From NCBI GenBank assembly GCA_021736985.1, contig JAIPEW010000014.1:1-64000 (forward strand): 64,000 nucleotides of DNA. Reading direction: 5' to 3'. The position numbers and the translations under genes are program-made. This document shows, piece by piece, positions 34,657 through 42,526 of this stretch; position 1 is the first letter of the stretch, and each line of letters opens with the position of its first letter. This stretch comes from Clostridiales bacterium. GTDB lineage: Bacteria > Bacillota > Desulfotomaculia > Desulfotomaculales > VENG01. The notes under the pieces were generated by a model. It searched no databases, was not told the origin of the DNA, and saw only the letters and a list, made by a program, of their open reading frames with translations.

Positions 34657-35751
34657 TTACTTGGTTACTGTTATTTTTTGCGTTTCACCGTTCCAGTCAA
34701 CACTGTATCCAAGTCGTTCCCCTACAAACCGAAGTGGTATTAATGTTCTTCCGTTTTCTATTACTGCAGGTTGATCCATTTTTATCGTTTTACCTTTTTT
34801 TATAGCAGTTTTTTCACCTATATTTAAGATTATTTTCTGGTTATTTGAAGCTACTGTAACCTGATTCTTGGCACCGTTATAACTCAGACTTGCACCCAGT
34901 TCATCGAGCACTCCTTTTAACGGGATAAGAGTACGTCCTTCTTTAATTTTCGGGGCTACATCCAGGCTATTAATACCTTCTGTTCCCCCGTCCTTAATAA
35001 CAGTGACTTTCTGACTGCCTAATTGGAGAACAACCCTGTTCCCTTTGAATGAAGTGTTTTTTTGCTGTTTTTCAGGTTTTTGTTCTTTGCTTTCTTCTTC
35101 TTTAGTAGACGTATTTTCTTCTTTTTTAATCTGTTTATAGGCTTTTTCAGCATGACCGGTATATTCAGGGTCAATAAATATATCCCAGAGCTTATCATTT
35201 TGCATTAAGTTGTCGCCATCTTTAAGCCTGCGCTTTGTTTCTTTTATAATATAATCTTTCCATTTAGTTTCCTGCCACGGTTCTCCATTAATTGAGACAA
35301 TTTCATCATAAGGATAAGAAAAAAGGCCAGCAGCATCACTTGATAATTGATTTTTAAGTAACTGTTTCAAGTATTCACCTGGTTTATCTGTATAAGTTAT
35401 TCCATTGGCATCTACATACATATCGGAAATAAAATACTCATCACTGTTACGCCATACTAAAATATAATTCTTTACTTCTTCGTAACGTGCAGGTACTATT
35501 TCTTCGTTTTTCCCTACTACCCCGTTTTTCCAGTGTTTGGGTATCTTAATATCAACAGTCCCGCTTAATTTGTCTTCGTCGAAAATATATTCTTCAGGGA
35601 TTGTTATTTTATATCCATCATCTTCAACAGTTGCAATGTCCGCATAAGGTGCGCCCGGGTATAATCCTTTGATTTCATCTTCAGCAAAAGCCGGTACTGT
35701 AAACAGTGTTACTGCAAGTAAAATCGTAAATGATAGAATGAACTTCCTCAT
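34657..35751 (-). CDS. Secreted protein with C-terminal copper-amine-oxidase-N (stalk) domain
   Basis: ATG behind AGAAGGAGG. A signal peptide (MRKFILSFTILLAVTLFTVP, cut near AFA) precedes a 200-residue unknown domain and a Lys/Glu-rich linker (about 205-235). The final 125 residues hold two stalk-type repeats with GRTLIPLKGVLDELGASL and GRTLIPLRFVGERLGYSVDW. These domains are common on exported proteins of Clostridia and are thought to bind partner proteins or wall material; they are not enzymes by themselves. The unknown domain may be specific to this element. It lies between the Tad genes and the PKD adhesin, so it could be a surface partner of the pilus. Confidence 0.8.
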   Translation of the reverse strand: MRKFILSFTILLAVTLFTVPAFAEDEIKGLYPGAPYADIATVEDDGYKITIPEEYIFDEDKLSGTVDIKIPKHWKNGVVGKNEEIVPARYEEVKNYILVWRNSDEYFISDMYVDANGITYTDKPGEYLKQLLKNQLSSDAAGLFSYPYDEIVSINGEPWQETKWKDYIIKETKRRLKDGDNLMQNDKLWDIFIDPEYTGHAEKAYKQIKKEENTSTKEEESKEQKPEKQQKNTSFKGNRVVLQLGSQKVTVIKDGGTEGINSLDVAPKIKEGRTLIPLKGVLDELGASLSYNGAKNQVTVASNNQKIILNIGEKTAIKKGKTIKMDQPAVIENGRTLIPLRFVGERLGYSVDWNGETQKITVTK

Positions 35752-35765
35752 AAAAAAACCTCCTT

Positions 35766-35957
35766 CTAATCTTTAGGCTCGGGGTCGAATACTTTCTTCA
35801 TTCCTTTGTAAGTTATTAACCATGTGCCTTTCGATTTGCGTATTTCCCCCTCTCGAAACCTGTTTCTCGAAATTGGCTTTCTCAAAGTAGCACCGTCCGC
35901 TAGTTTCCACCGTTTAGTTGCTTCCTGCAGGGTTAGCACTTTTTTTAGGTCAACCAT
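35766..35957 (-). CDS. Small HTH/excisionase-like DNA-binding protein (63 aa)
   Basis: ATG behind AAGGCGG. The sequence reads like a short winged-helix or MerR/Xis-type domain: LTLQEATKRWKLADGATLRK, then RFREGEIRKSKGTWLITYKGM. The KSKGTWLIT strand resembles the wing of small helix-turn-helix proteins in Bacillota. It sits at the distal end of Tad set 1, directly before the stalk-protein gene, and could regulate the pilus or adhesin genes. No partner integrase is in the window, so an excisionase role is not supported. Confidence 0.65.
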   Translation of the reverse strand: MVDLKKVLTLQEATKRWKLADGATLRKPISRNRFREGEIRKSKGTWLITYKGMKKVFDPEPKD

Positions 35958-35969
35958 TATTCCGCCTTA

Positions 35970-36479
35970 CTAATTAACAGTTAATTCATCAGGCGTCTCT
36001 GTAGTTATTGAGATAGGAATTGTTATCTTATCAAACATTCCTGAAAATACTGGCTTTAGAGGAACTTCAATATGAGAATGGACAGAAACTTCATTAACTG
36101 TATTTCCCACGCTGTCTGTTGCTGGCAGCTCTGTTGAATTATAAACTTCAAATGATATTATATCCACCTGGCCGGAAACAGGTGAGCTGTCACTTGCTGG
36201 TTCGAGCGAATCATTAAGGTGAAGGTTTTTCTGCAAATAGTTTAAAAAAGCATTTTCCGCCGGACCTTCTTTTATATAAAGCTGACCGTTGGAAAGTTTG
36301 TCTACATCTACTTCTTTGTAAACTGCCATGTTGGAAATATCAAGGGCATTTCTTACAACATCTTTACGCATAAATATAAACCCCAGGTCAAATACAAGGG
36401 CAAACAGCATTGAGCTTAAAGAAATAACAGCCAGTCCTACAAGTGCACTGCCTGTTCCTTTTCTGTCCCGTAAAAAAAC
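35970..36479 (-). CDS. TadE-like pseudopilin of Tad set 1 (non-standard start or frameshift)
   Basis: The frame starts with a charged leader LRDRKGTGSALVGLAV, a membrane helix and a beta-rich extracellular part. That is the layout of TadE/TadF minor pilins, and it aligns with the neighbouring paralogue starting MFIKDKRGTGEA. However, no ATG, GTG or TTG exists at the expected position. The codon aligned with the paralogue's Met is GTT (36479), spaced correctly after AAAGGGGG. Alternatively a GTG at 36487 is joined through a T7 run (36472-36478) by slippage or an indel. The first in-frame ATG (36410) would lose most of the membrane helix. Product is probably exported through the Tad machine. 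Confidence 0.65.
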   Translation of the reverse strand, partial: VFLRDRKGTGSALVGLAVISLSSMLFALVFDLGFIFMRKDVVRNALDISNMAVYKEVDVDKLSNGQLYIKEGPAENAFLNYLQKNLHLNDSLEPASDSSPVSGQVDIISFEVYNSTELPATDSVGNTVNEVSVHSHIEVPLKPVFSGMFDKITIPISITTETPDELTVN

Positions 36480-36492
36480 TTAACCACCCCCT

Positions 36493-36909
36493 TTATTTTT
36501 CAAAGTAAAGGCTTATCGACGAACCTTCTGTACTCATTGTATGGGTATTGCTGCTGCTTACTATAGAAAAATCTGAAAAAGCGTACTCATCATAAGTATA
36601 CTGGTAATCTATCTCTAGATTTACTTCATTGCCGTAGTCTACCGGGGCATTTGTGGCATTAATAGTGACTTTGGAAGCATCAAAACCTTTATTATCTAAC
36701 TGATTAATTATCTCCTGGTTAATTGCAGAAGTCATACCGCCTTGAACCTCCATTTTAAGCAGTGCCTCCCTCTGAATTTGCGACAACTTGTAGTAATTTA
36801 TAGTAGTTATAACCGGGGGAAGTAGATTAAAAACTATGAGCATTATTAAAAGTACAACACCTAAAAATGATACTGCTTCGCCTGTACCGCGTTTATCCTT
36901 TATAAACAA
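36493..36909 (-). CDS. TadE-like pseudopilin of Tad set 1 (138 aa)
   Basis: ATG start. A short basic leader (FIKDKRGTGEA) and one membrane helix (SFLGVVLLIMLIVFNLL) are followed by a beta-rich extracellular part. The RGTGEA box resembles a prepilin-peptidase-type site. This is the typical form of TadE/F-like minor pilins, and a second copy lies immediately downstream. The start overlaps the end of the prepilin peptidase gene by 10 bp, indicating coupled translation in the same operon. Confidence 0.75.
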   Translation of the reverse strand: MFIKDKRGTGEAVSFLGVVLLIMLIVFNLLPPVITTINYYKLSQIQREALLKMEVQGGMTSAINQEIINQLDNKGFDASKVTINATNAPVDYGNEVNLEIDYQYTYDEYAFSDFSIVSSSNTHTMSTEGSSISLYFEK

Positions 36910-37322
36910 AACAACTCACCTCCACCCAGAACAGTAATTACTGTCCCACACACTATAGCAATCGCATAAGGGACGCTTGCTCTCCATTTCTTCTGTTTTA
37001 TTATGTAAAAAACGAATAATGGCAGTGCTGATACAAGGCTGAAATAAAAAACGAGCAGGCCATATTTTACTCCACCCCAAAGGGTAATTCCCAAAAGCAG
37101 CTTTAAATCACCACCTCCCAGCATAACTGCAAATAAAAATTCGCACACTATAAGCCCGCATACAAATATTGCTATAGTTTTAAGTATCCCATATGTAAAC
37201 ATACTCATAATAAGTCCTCCTGCAATTACCGGCCATGTTAACCAGTCCGGTATCTCTCTTTTTTTAATGTCAAAATAAACTGCAGGCAGGCAAAACGCAA
37301 CAGTTAATAAATTTACAAGCAA
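36900..37322 (-). CDS. tadV: Prepilin peptidase, A24 family (TadV/CpaA)
   Basis: A short integral-membrane aspartic peptidase (140 residues) that would process Flp and TadE-like prepilins. The two catalytic aspartates are in YFDIKKREIPD and MLGGGDLKLL, the conserved GxGD motif. Four to five membrane helices are visible. Choice of start: TTG 37322 (or ATT 37325) follows AAAGGAGAG at good spacing. The longer frame to 37406 would overlap the terminator and the flp gene, so it is not used. It is the only prepilin peptidase seen for both Tad sets. Confidence 0.9.
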   Translation of the reverse strand: MLVNLLTVAFCLPAVYFDIKKREIPDWLTWPVIAGGLIMSMFTYGILKTIAIFVCGLIVCEFLFAVMLGGGDLKLLLGITLWGGVKYGLLVFYFSLVSALPLFVFYIIKQKKWRASVPYAIAIVCGTVITVLGGGELFCL

Positions 37323-37347
37323 AATTATTTCTCTCCTTTTTATAAAT

Positions 37348-37386
37348 AAAAAAAAATCCCCTTCTACTTTTTTTGCAGAAGGGGAT
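37348..37386 (-). terminator. Intrinsic terminator after the first Flp pilin gene
   Basis: ATCCCCTTCT (37356-37365) pairs perfectly with AGAAGGGGAT (37377-37386), followed on the minus strand by eight T residues. It sits between flp and the prepilin peptidase, which may keep pilin mRNA far more abundant than downstream genes. Confidence 0.85.
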
Positions 37387-37395
37387 ACAAACTTA

Positions 37396-37596
37396 TTAAC
37401 TGCCATTAATTTGGTCTTGCAGATCAGAAGTTACCGAGCTGAATACATTTTGTATTGTATCACCCATGGTGCCTAGAGCAGCTAAGATAGCTATTGCCAC
37501 AAATGCAATAATACCTGCTGTCTCAATTGACGGTGTTCCAGCTCTATCGTTTAGGAAAATACAGTATGAATGTAGGCAAGCAACAAACTTTAACAT
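37396..37596 (-). CDS. flp: Flp-type prepilin (copy 2 in transcription order)
   Basis: A 66-residue prepilin: basic leader, then GTPSIETAGIIAFVAIAI, in which cleavage after the Gly would leave Thr-Pro-Ser-Ile-Glu, putting Glu at position 5 of the mature pilin. A hydrophobic helix and a short tail (DLQDQINGS) follow. It is the major Tad pilus subunit type. ATG with GGAGTG. The core is almost identical to the neighbouring flp gene at both protein and DNA level. Confidence 0.92.
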   Translation of the reverse strand: MLKFVACLHSYCIFLNDRAGTPSIETAGIIAFVAIAILAALGTMGDTIQNVFSSVTSDLQDQINGS

Positions 37597-37629
37597 GTTT
37601 TCACTCCTTTATAAAAAAATCCCCTAAAA

Positions 37630-37670
37630 TAAAAAAGTCTCCTGTAAGTGGTGAACTACAGGAGACTTTT
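37630..37670 (-). terminator. Intrinsic terminator between the two flp genes
   Basis: AAGTCTCCTGTA (37635-37646) pairs with TACAGGAGACTT (37657-37668), followed on the minus strand by TTTTATTTTA. It ends the transcript of the upstream flp gene. Confidence 0.8.
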
Positions 37671-37675
37671 CTTAC

Positions 37676-37876
37676 TTAGCTGCCGCTAATTTGGTCTTGT
37701 AGACTGCTCTTTACATCAGTGAATACACTGCCTATAGTATCACCCATAGTGCCCAGGGCAGCTAAAATAGCTATTGCCACAAATGCAATAATACCTGCTG
37801 TCTCAATTGACGGTGTTCCGTTTTTGTTTTCTAAGAATGCAAAGCGCGACTTCATGAAAGCATAAAATTTAATCAA
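37676..37876 (-). CDS. flp: Flp-type prepilin (copy 1 in transcription order)
   Basis: Sixty-six residues, TTG start behind AAGGAGG. The leader contains KSRFAFLENKNG, then the same TPSIETAGIIAFVAIAI pilin motif as its neighbour and a tail DLQDQ-like end (SLQDQISGS). Only the leader and the tail differ between the two copies, so both probably enter the same pilus. A terminator stands on each side. Confidence 0.92.
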   Translation of the reverse strand: MIKFYAFMKSRFAFLENKNGTPSIETAGIIAFVAIAILAALGTMGDTIGSVFTDVKSSLQDQISGS

Positions 37877-37907
37877 AAGAAAACCTCCTTAAAATTTTTT
37901 CTATAAA

Positions 37908-37936
37908 TAAAAAAAACTGCCTTAAATAAGGCAGTT
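37908..37936 (-). terminator. Intrinsic terminator after tadC of set 1
   Basis: AACTGCCTTA (37915-37924) pairs perfectly with TAAGGCAGTT (37927-37936), followed on the minus strand by TTTTTTATTTATAG. It separates the assembly genes from the flp genes, implying a separate promoter for the latter or partial read-through. Confidence 0.75.
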
Positions 37937-38002
37937 AATAATCTTTTTCAAGCTCAGAAAAAAAGTATATAAACCTAAGCATAGGTTTTTCTCCTGTAAT
38001 TA

Positions 38003-38839
38003 TTAATTAAAAAACGAGTTTCCCATGAACTTTATAGCCAGCGGAGCAGCAACTAGAACTAATATATTTACCACCATTAAAACACTTACCAGGGGAAGTA
38101 AGTTTGCCTGATTCTGTGTGCTTTTTTTCTGGTCGTGCTGGAGTGAAGTTTTTAGCATTTCGCTCTGCTGGCCGAGAAGTGTTTTTACTTTTCCAGTATG
38201 TTCGCCCTGTTTTAGTGCAAGTATCATGTTGTCCACCGCGTCAAGCTCTACCCTTTTTGAAAACTCGTTAAGTGTACCTTCTAAATCCATTGTAAGGTTG
38301 TAGTGAGCACTCAACCTGATAACTTCTTCCTGGAGTGGGCCCTTGACCCTCATAGTTAAAGACGCAAATGCTTCCGGCATTTGAATACCACTGGCCAACG
38401 ATTTTTTTAAAAAATCGATCATCTCGGGAAGCTCGTTTAAAATCCGTTCCTGCCTCTTTTTGCCCCCTAACCAGATTAATATGTCGGGAATAAAAAAACC
38501 ACCTATCCCGTACAGGAAAAGCGGCATCCCGCTCTTACCTATAAAAAACGCGCAGAAAACTGTCAAAAATAATTTGGCAGCATAAAAGTGGGCAGGTGTT
38601 GTACCTATATATTTTGGATTGCCTGCTCTGGAAAGCCGGTAATAAAGCTTATTCTTACTACTGTACCACCCAAGAAGTTTTTCAGCTATAACTAACAGGC
38701 CGTTTCCTTTACATTTGTTGGACTGGAGTTCTTTTTTTAACTTTTTTATACGCTTGCGCTTGCTGTATATTTCCCACCCTTCAAAAAGTGCTGCACTTAA
38801 AGCCAGGATTAATATTACATACAATATCATATCTATCAA
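38003..38839 (-). CDS. tadC: TadC-like platform protein, Tad set 1
   Basis: Integral-membrane protein of the type II secretion F (T2SF) family. Membrane helices lie at about 3-20, 85-120 and 255-275; the cytoplasmic domain between carries ELPEMIDFLKKSLASGIQMPEA, the conserved T2SF stretch. Start TTG 38839 overlaps the tadB stop (TTGA), indicating coupling; ATG 38830 is the alternative. With TadB it forms the inner-membrane platform driven by TadA. Length of 278 residues is standard. Confidence 0.9.
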   Translation of the reverse strand: MIDMILYVILILALSAALFEGWEIYSKRKRIKKLKKELQSNKCKGNGLLVIAEKLLGWYSSKNKLYYRLSRAGNPKYIGTTPAHFYAAKLFLTVFCAFFIGKSGMPLFLYGIGGFFIPDILIWLGGKKRQERILNELPEMIDFLKKSLASGIQMPEAFASLTMRVKGPLQEEVIRLSAHYNLTMDLEGTLNEFSKRVELDAVDNMILALKQGEHTGKVKTLLGQQSEMLKTSLQHDQKKSTQNQANLLPLVSVLMVVNILVLVAAPLAIKFMGNSFFN

Positions 38840-39771
38840 TCCTCACCCTCTGTAGAAATGACTTTATGGACAAAATAACCTGCAATGATAAAAATACAGA
38901 TCATCACTACAACAATCATTTTCCCGATAGAATTGTTTGTTAGAAAACTCATAAAGCCCGGCTGCATTTTTATAAGTGCAAAAAGGACAATAAAATAAAC
39001 GCCTACCAGTACAAAAAACATGGTGACGGTACTGGAGGTTGCAGTACTTTTCTCTACCTGCATTGTTTCTCTGTCGTAAGTCTGTTTAACCAGGTTGCTT
39101 ATAGACTCGTAAAAATTTCCACCGTACTGCAGGTAAAACATCAGGTCGTCAAAGAAATCTTTAAGTATACGGTCAGGGAGGCGCGACTTCACCGTTTCTA
39201 CGCACTGGCGGGCAGGTACGCCGAATTTCATATTGTCGGTAAACCATATTACTTCCCTTTTCAGTGGATTTTTAAGGCGCGGAGACAGTTCATCCAGTGC
39301 AACTACCGGGTCACCGTAAGTACCAAACATATTGGCAACTGCCAGTAAAAATTGTGCTGTTTGTTTTTTTAATTTTTTTTGGTTCCTCCGGTAATCAAAT
39401 TGGAGTAATTGATAAGGAAGAATACCGGCGACGCACCCCAAAAGCACCCCGGCCAGGGGGTTATTGAGAAGCAATATAGACAGAATAAATAGAGCAAAAA
39501 AAGATGTCCCTGTCACATATACAAAGTGCCTTATTTTTAGGGGGCGGTCTTTGGGGCGTATTGACGTTGCCCTGAGCATCTTTTCTATCTTAACCGGGAG
39601 GCCTTTTGTTTTTTCGCTGCGCTCCATTAATGTTATTACCTGCCGGTCAACCATCGAACCTACATTGTAATACTTATAGCGTTTTAGAAGATAGCTAATT
39701 ACGTCCCACAGGTAATAAAACATAAAAAATAAAGCTGTAATATTTACTGCGTACAGTACAGCTTTTAACAT
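38836..39771 (-). CDS. tadB: TadB-like platform protein, Tad set 1
   Basis: T2SF-family membrane protein, 311 residues. One helix at the N terminus, a helical pair at about 85-125 and two at the C terminus (TMFFVLVGVYFIVLF and a final IVVVMICIFIIAGYF) flank the cytoplasmic domain with QFLLAVANMFG and the conserved ALDELSPRLKNPLKRE. ATG behind GGGGGGATT. It follows tadA by 3 bp and overlaps tadC by 4 bp. Confidence 0.9.
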   Translation of the reverse strand: MLKAVLYAVNITALFFMFYYLWDVISYLLKRYKYYNVGSMVDRQVITLMERSEKTKGLPVKIEKMLRATSIRPKDRPLKIRHFVYVTGTSFFALFILSILLLNNPLAGVLLGCVAGILPYQLLQFDYRRNQKKLKKQTAQFLLAVANMFGTYGDPVVALDELSPRLKNPLKREVIWFTDNMKFGVPARQCVETVKSRLPDRILKDFFDDLMFYLQYGGNFYESISNLVKQTYDRETMQVEKSTATSSTVTMFFVLVGVYFIVLFALIKMQPGFMSFLTNNSIGKMIVVVMICIFIIAGYFVHKVISTEGED

Positions 39772-39774
39772 TAA

Positions 39775-41094
39775 CTATAATCCCCCCCTCTGCCACAGGA
39801 GATTTTGCAGCTTATCGCTTATCGGATATGATTTTGTCCTGAGTTTACCGTCTGTATCTCTTTCTGTAACAAATACAGGGCTCAAAATTACATCTTCTTT
39901 TTCTTCGTCAAAACCGTCAATGGAAGTAACTTCAGTTACTTTTTTATTTTCAACGTATACAATTAAATCAATGCTCTGGCTGATAACGCGTTTTAAGTTT
40001 GTATAAGAAAGAGGCGTATTGGCAAAGAGCATCATAACAGCAAGCTGTTCAACAGAGTTATAAGTATCATTTGAGTGTATGGTAGTCAATCCTCCGTCGT
40101 GACCTGTACCAAATGCTCTCAAAAGGGTAAATGCTTCTTCTCCCCTCAACTCCCCAAGGATAACTCTCTTCATAGCCATCCTTAAAGAGTTCTTAACCAT
40201 ATCGTTCATCTCAATGCTGGTGTCGTCCTCACCGGATTTTTTCTTGGCTTCCAGCGCCACCAGGTTGGAAAGGCTTAACATTAATTCTTCTTCTTCTTCC
40301 AGCACTACAACACGCTCGTGGGGAGGGATAAACTCGTTGGCGAGAAACCTTAAAAGGGTTGTTTTTCCGCTTCCTGTAGGGCCTGCCACTAATATGTTGA
40401 GCCGAAATTTAACTGTTTTTTTTATGAAATCTATGACTTCCTGGGTAAACGTGCCGTTTTTTAAAAAGTCCTCCTGCGTAAAGTCAAAAACCGTGTGCCT
40501 TCTAAATGTTAAATATGGCGTTTTGGCAACCGGGGGGATACCGGCATTAATACGCAAGTTCTTACTTGTATCTCTCGCATCTGCGAGCGGGTGTCCGGAA
40601 TGAATTTTGCGCCCGCACTTTATCATTACGGAACGGATGTATTGTATCAAATGGTCATTGTTTTTCCACTGTACTTCTGGGGTAGGAATATCCTCTCCGT
40701 TCACCCTTTTATATACATTTTTAGGACCGTTTATAAATATGTCGGTAACGCCTGATTCATCTATATACGGCTGCAGTACCCCGTATCCCAATATACTGTC
40801 CATTACTTTGCTTACTGTTTCTTCGCTGGAAAATTCCTGGCTAAATCCAGCTCCCATATCAACCAGCGTATCTTCAACTACATTTTCCAAAACGTCGGTG
40901 TCTTTTTCCCCTCTGCTTACTTCGTTTACCAATTCGCCGTATTCGCTGGTTACTTTTTGGGTAACTGTTAAAATTATATTGTCTACATCTTCAGCATTTT
41001 GCACATTTGCATTCTCTTTTATTTCACCTTTTTTACTTCTCTCCTGCATTTTACGGCTGTAGACTTCTTCTTTTAAGTTAACTACTGCACCCAT
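39775..41094 (-). CDS. tadA: TadA/CpaF secretion ATPase, Tad set 1
   Basis: Hexameric ATPase that powers pilus assembly (439 residues). Walker A is AGPTGSGKTTLLR, the Asp box region is VVLEEEEEL, Walker B is VILGELRGEEAF and the His box is TGHDGGLTTIHSN. The N-terminal domain carries the typical GYGVLQPYIDE motif of CpaF. ATG follows CTAGGAGAGG. It is the first of the tadA-tadB-tadC chain and is encoded 11 bp after the TadZ-like gene. Confidence 0.95.
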   Translation of the reverse strand: MGAVVNLKEEVYSRKMQERSKKGEIKENANVQNAEDVDNIILTVTQKVTSEYGELVNEVSRGEKDTDVLENVVEDTLVDMGAGFSQEFSSEETVSKVMDSILGYGVLQPYIDESGVTDIFINGPKNVYKRVNGEDIPTPEVQWKNNDHLIQYIRSVMIKCGRKIHSGHPLADARDTSKNLRINAGIPPVAKTPYLTFRRHTVFDFTQEDFLKNGTFTQEVIDFIKKTVKFRLNILVAGPTGSGKTTLLRFLANEFIPPHERVVVLEEEEELMLSLSNLVALEAKKKSGEDDTSIEMNDMVKNSLRMAMKRVILGELRGEEAFTLLRAFGTGHDGGLTTIHSNDTYNSVEQLAVMMLFANTPLSYTNLKRVISQSIDLIVYVENKKVTEVTSIDGFDEEKEDVILSPVFVTERDTDGKLRTKSYPISDKLQNLLWQRGGL

Positions 41095-41105
41095 AGTATC
41101 CTCTC

Positions 41106-41846
41106 CTAGTTAGCCTTTTTTTGCTCACAACCGGTCAGGGCTGACAGTAAATTGTCCAGTGTTATAGATTCGCTGGTAATTTGCTCGCACGTACAGATTA
41201 CTGGATACTCAAGTAGTTGTTCAATGTCCTTTTCAGTAAATGACTGCTGGTCGATCAGGTTTTTTAATATTTTTATGTGCCCGCATTCTATATATAAATA
41301 ATTGCACAGGAAATCGAGAAAACGCTTGGTATGGCGTATACACCCCTCTTTATTGTTTACTGGTACCATTACTGCATCGGCTTCATCCAGGGCAGTAAGC
41401 GTTGAAATTAAATTAATTTCCCTGCAGGTATCAATAATTACAAACTCATAATTATCTCTTGCCGAGTCTATTAATCTGCTGTAAATATCTTTGTTTAGCA
41501 TATCCATGGACAGTAATTCAGTTAAACCACCGAGGCAGGGTATATCCTGTTTTGTAGATGATAAGTTTTTAATTATATACTCGGCATCAAAATCGCCGCC
41601 AAATACCATACCGGCTACCTGGTTTAAGTCAAATCCTTCATACGGTTGGGAAGGAGTAAATACATCAAAATCCAGAAGGCATACTTTTGCCCCCGGGTAT
41701 TCTTTTATAAGTGTCCGGGCAAAAGTGCGGGATAGAAGGCTTTTCCCTACTGTTAGTGGGGACCAGAATACAGAAACTTTGGGTATCTTTCCAGGGCTTT
41801 CAACTTTTTGAGGTTTATTCTTTTTGAGAGGGAAGTTTATCTTCAA
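41106..41846 (-). CDS. TadZ/CpaE-like MinD-family protein with altered P-loop
   Basis: A MinD/ParA-fold protein that in Tad systems places the machine at the cell pole. The P-loop reads WSPLTVGKSLLS, so the usual KGGVGK is replaced: the signature first Lys is lost but GKS is kept. DFDVFTPSQP (switch) and VIIDTCREIN (Walker B) are present. The start is uncertain because the frame overlaps the end of cpaB; TTG 41846 or ATG 41861 are the best candidates, with AAGGATGGTG upstream. ATP turnover may be weak or absent. Confidence 0.7.
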   Translation of the reverse strand: MKINFPLKKNKPQKVESPGKIPKVSVFWSPLTVGKSLLSRTFARTLIKEYPGAKVCLLDFDVFTPSQPYEGFDLNQVAGMVFGGDFDAEYIIKNLSSTKQDIPCLGGLTELLSMDMLNKDIYSRLIDSARDNYEFVIIDTCREINLISTLTALDEADAVMVPVNNKEGCIRHTKRFLDFLCNYLYIECGHIKILKNLIDQQSFTEKDIEQLLEYPVICTCEQITSESITLDNLLSALTGCEQKKAN

Positions 41847-42522
41847 CAGAATCATCACCATCCTTTTCAACTGGTTCACTTTCAGGCTTGTACCTAGCAA
41901 GTGAAAGCACCCCGCTGTTTACTGCTCCGCTCAATCTTTTAGCCTGATCTACTGAAACCAGCAGTTCTGCAACTTTCGGGTTAATCTCTTTATCAATTTT
42001 ATCCACACCGGGTTTTTGGATGATACGTTTACCGGACGAATTGAGGATTTTATCAACTACTACCCCACTTACAATTATTTCACTTTTTATATCGTTATTT
42101 TTTTTATTTCTTTCTTTTTTAGGTGCCCACAATACGTCAACCATATCGCCTTTATTTATCCACCCGGCTTTTTCCAATGTTACGGGTACAGGATAGACCC
42201 GGTGCCGGGGTTTAATCTCTACAGTCCTCTTTTCTGATAGTATTTGGGGGATTATATACTGCCCGGTAAATATATCTACTGCTGCAATTTTCCCTTTGGG
42301 AAAGTTTTTTAATGTATTTTCAGGGATATTCCGGGCGGGTACTTTTTCAATTTCCAAGTTTTCAGAATCAACTTTTTCATTCTGCAGAATATCTTTTTTA
42401 GCAGTTACAACCTTTTGGTATTCTATTTCACTTGAACCTTCTGTACTCTGGTATATTATAAAAGTAATCAAAAGAGCAACCACTAAAGAAACACCTATCC
42501 TAAAATATTTATTCTTAAGCAA
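41815..42522 (-). CDS. cpaB: CpaB/RcpC-like protein (SAF domain), Tad set 1
   Basis: One N-terminal membrane helix (VSLVVALLITFIIYQ) precedes a periplasmic or extracellular SAF domain (KVVTAKKDILQNEKV ... VPARNIPENTL) and a beta part with RVYPVPVTLEKAGWINKGDMVDVLW. That is the usual order in CpaB/RcpC, which supports pilus export. The C terminus is Glu/Asp-rich. Start codon ATG at 42522 lies just after the upstream CpaE-like gene stop (4 bp). It partly overlaps the TadZ-like frame. Confidence 0.85.
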   Translation of the reverse strand: MLKNKYFRIGVSLVVALLITFIIYQSTEGSSEIEYQKVVTAKKDILQNEKVDSENLEIEKVPARNIPENTLKNFPKGKIAAVDIFTGQYIIPQILSEKRTVEIKPRHRVYPVPVTLEKAGWINKGDMVDVLWAPKKERNKKNNDIKSEIIVSGVVVDKILNSSGKRIIQKPGVDKIDKEINPKVAELLVSVDQAKRLSGAVNSGVLSLARYKPESEPVEKDGDDSVEDKLPSQKE

Positions 42523-42526
42523 GATA

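Noticed and set aside
37323-37406. N-terminal extension of the prepilin peptidase to 37406
   Set aside because: It covers a strong terminator and overlaps the flp stop region; the good ribosome binding site is at about 37330.
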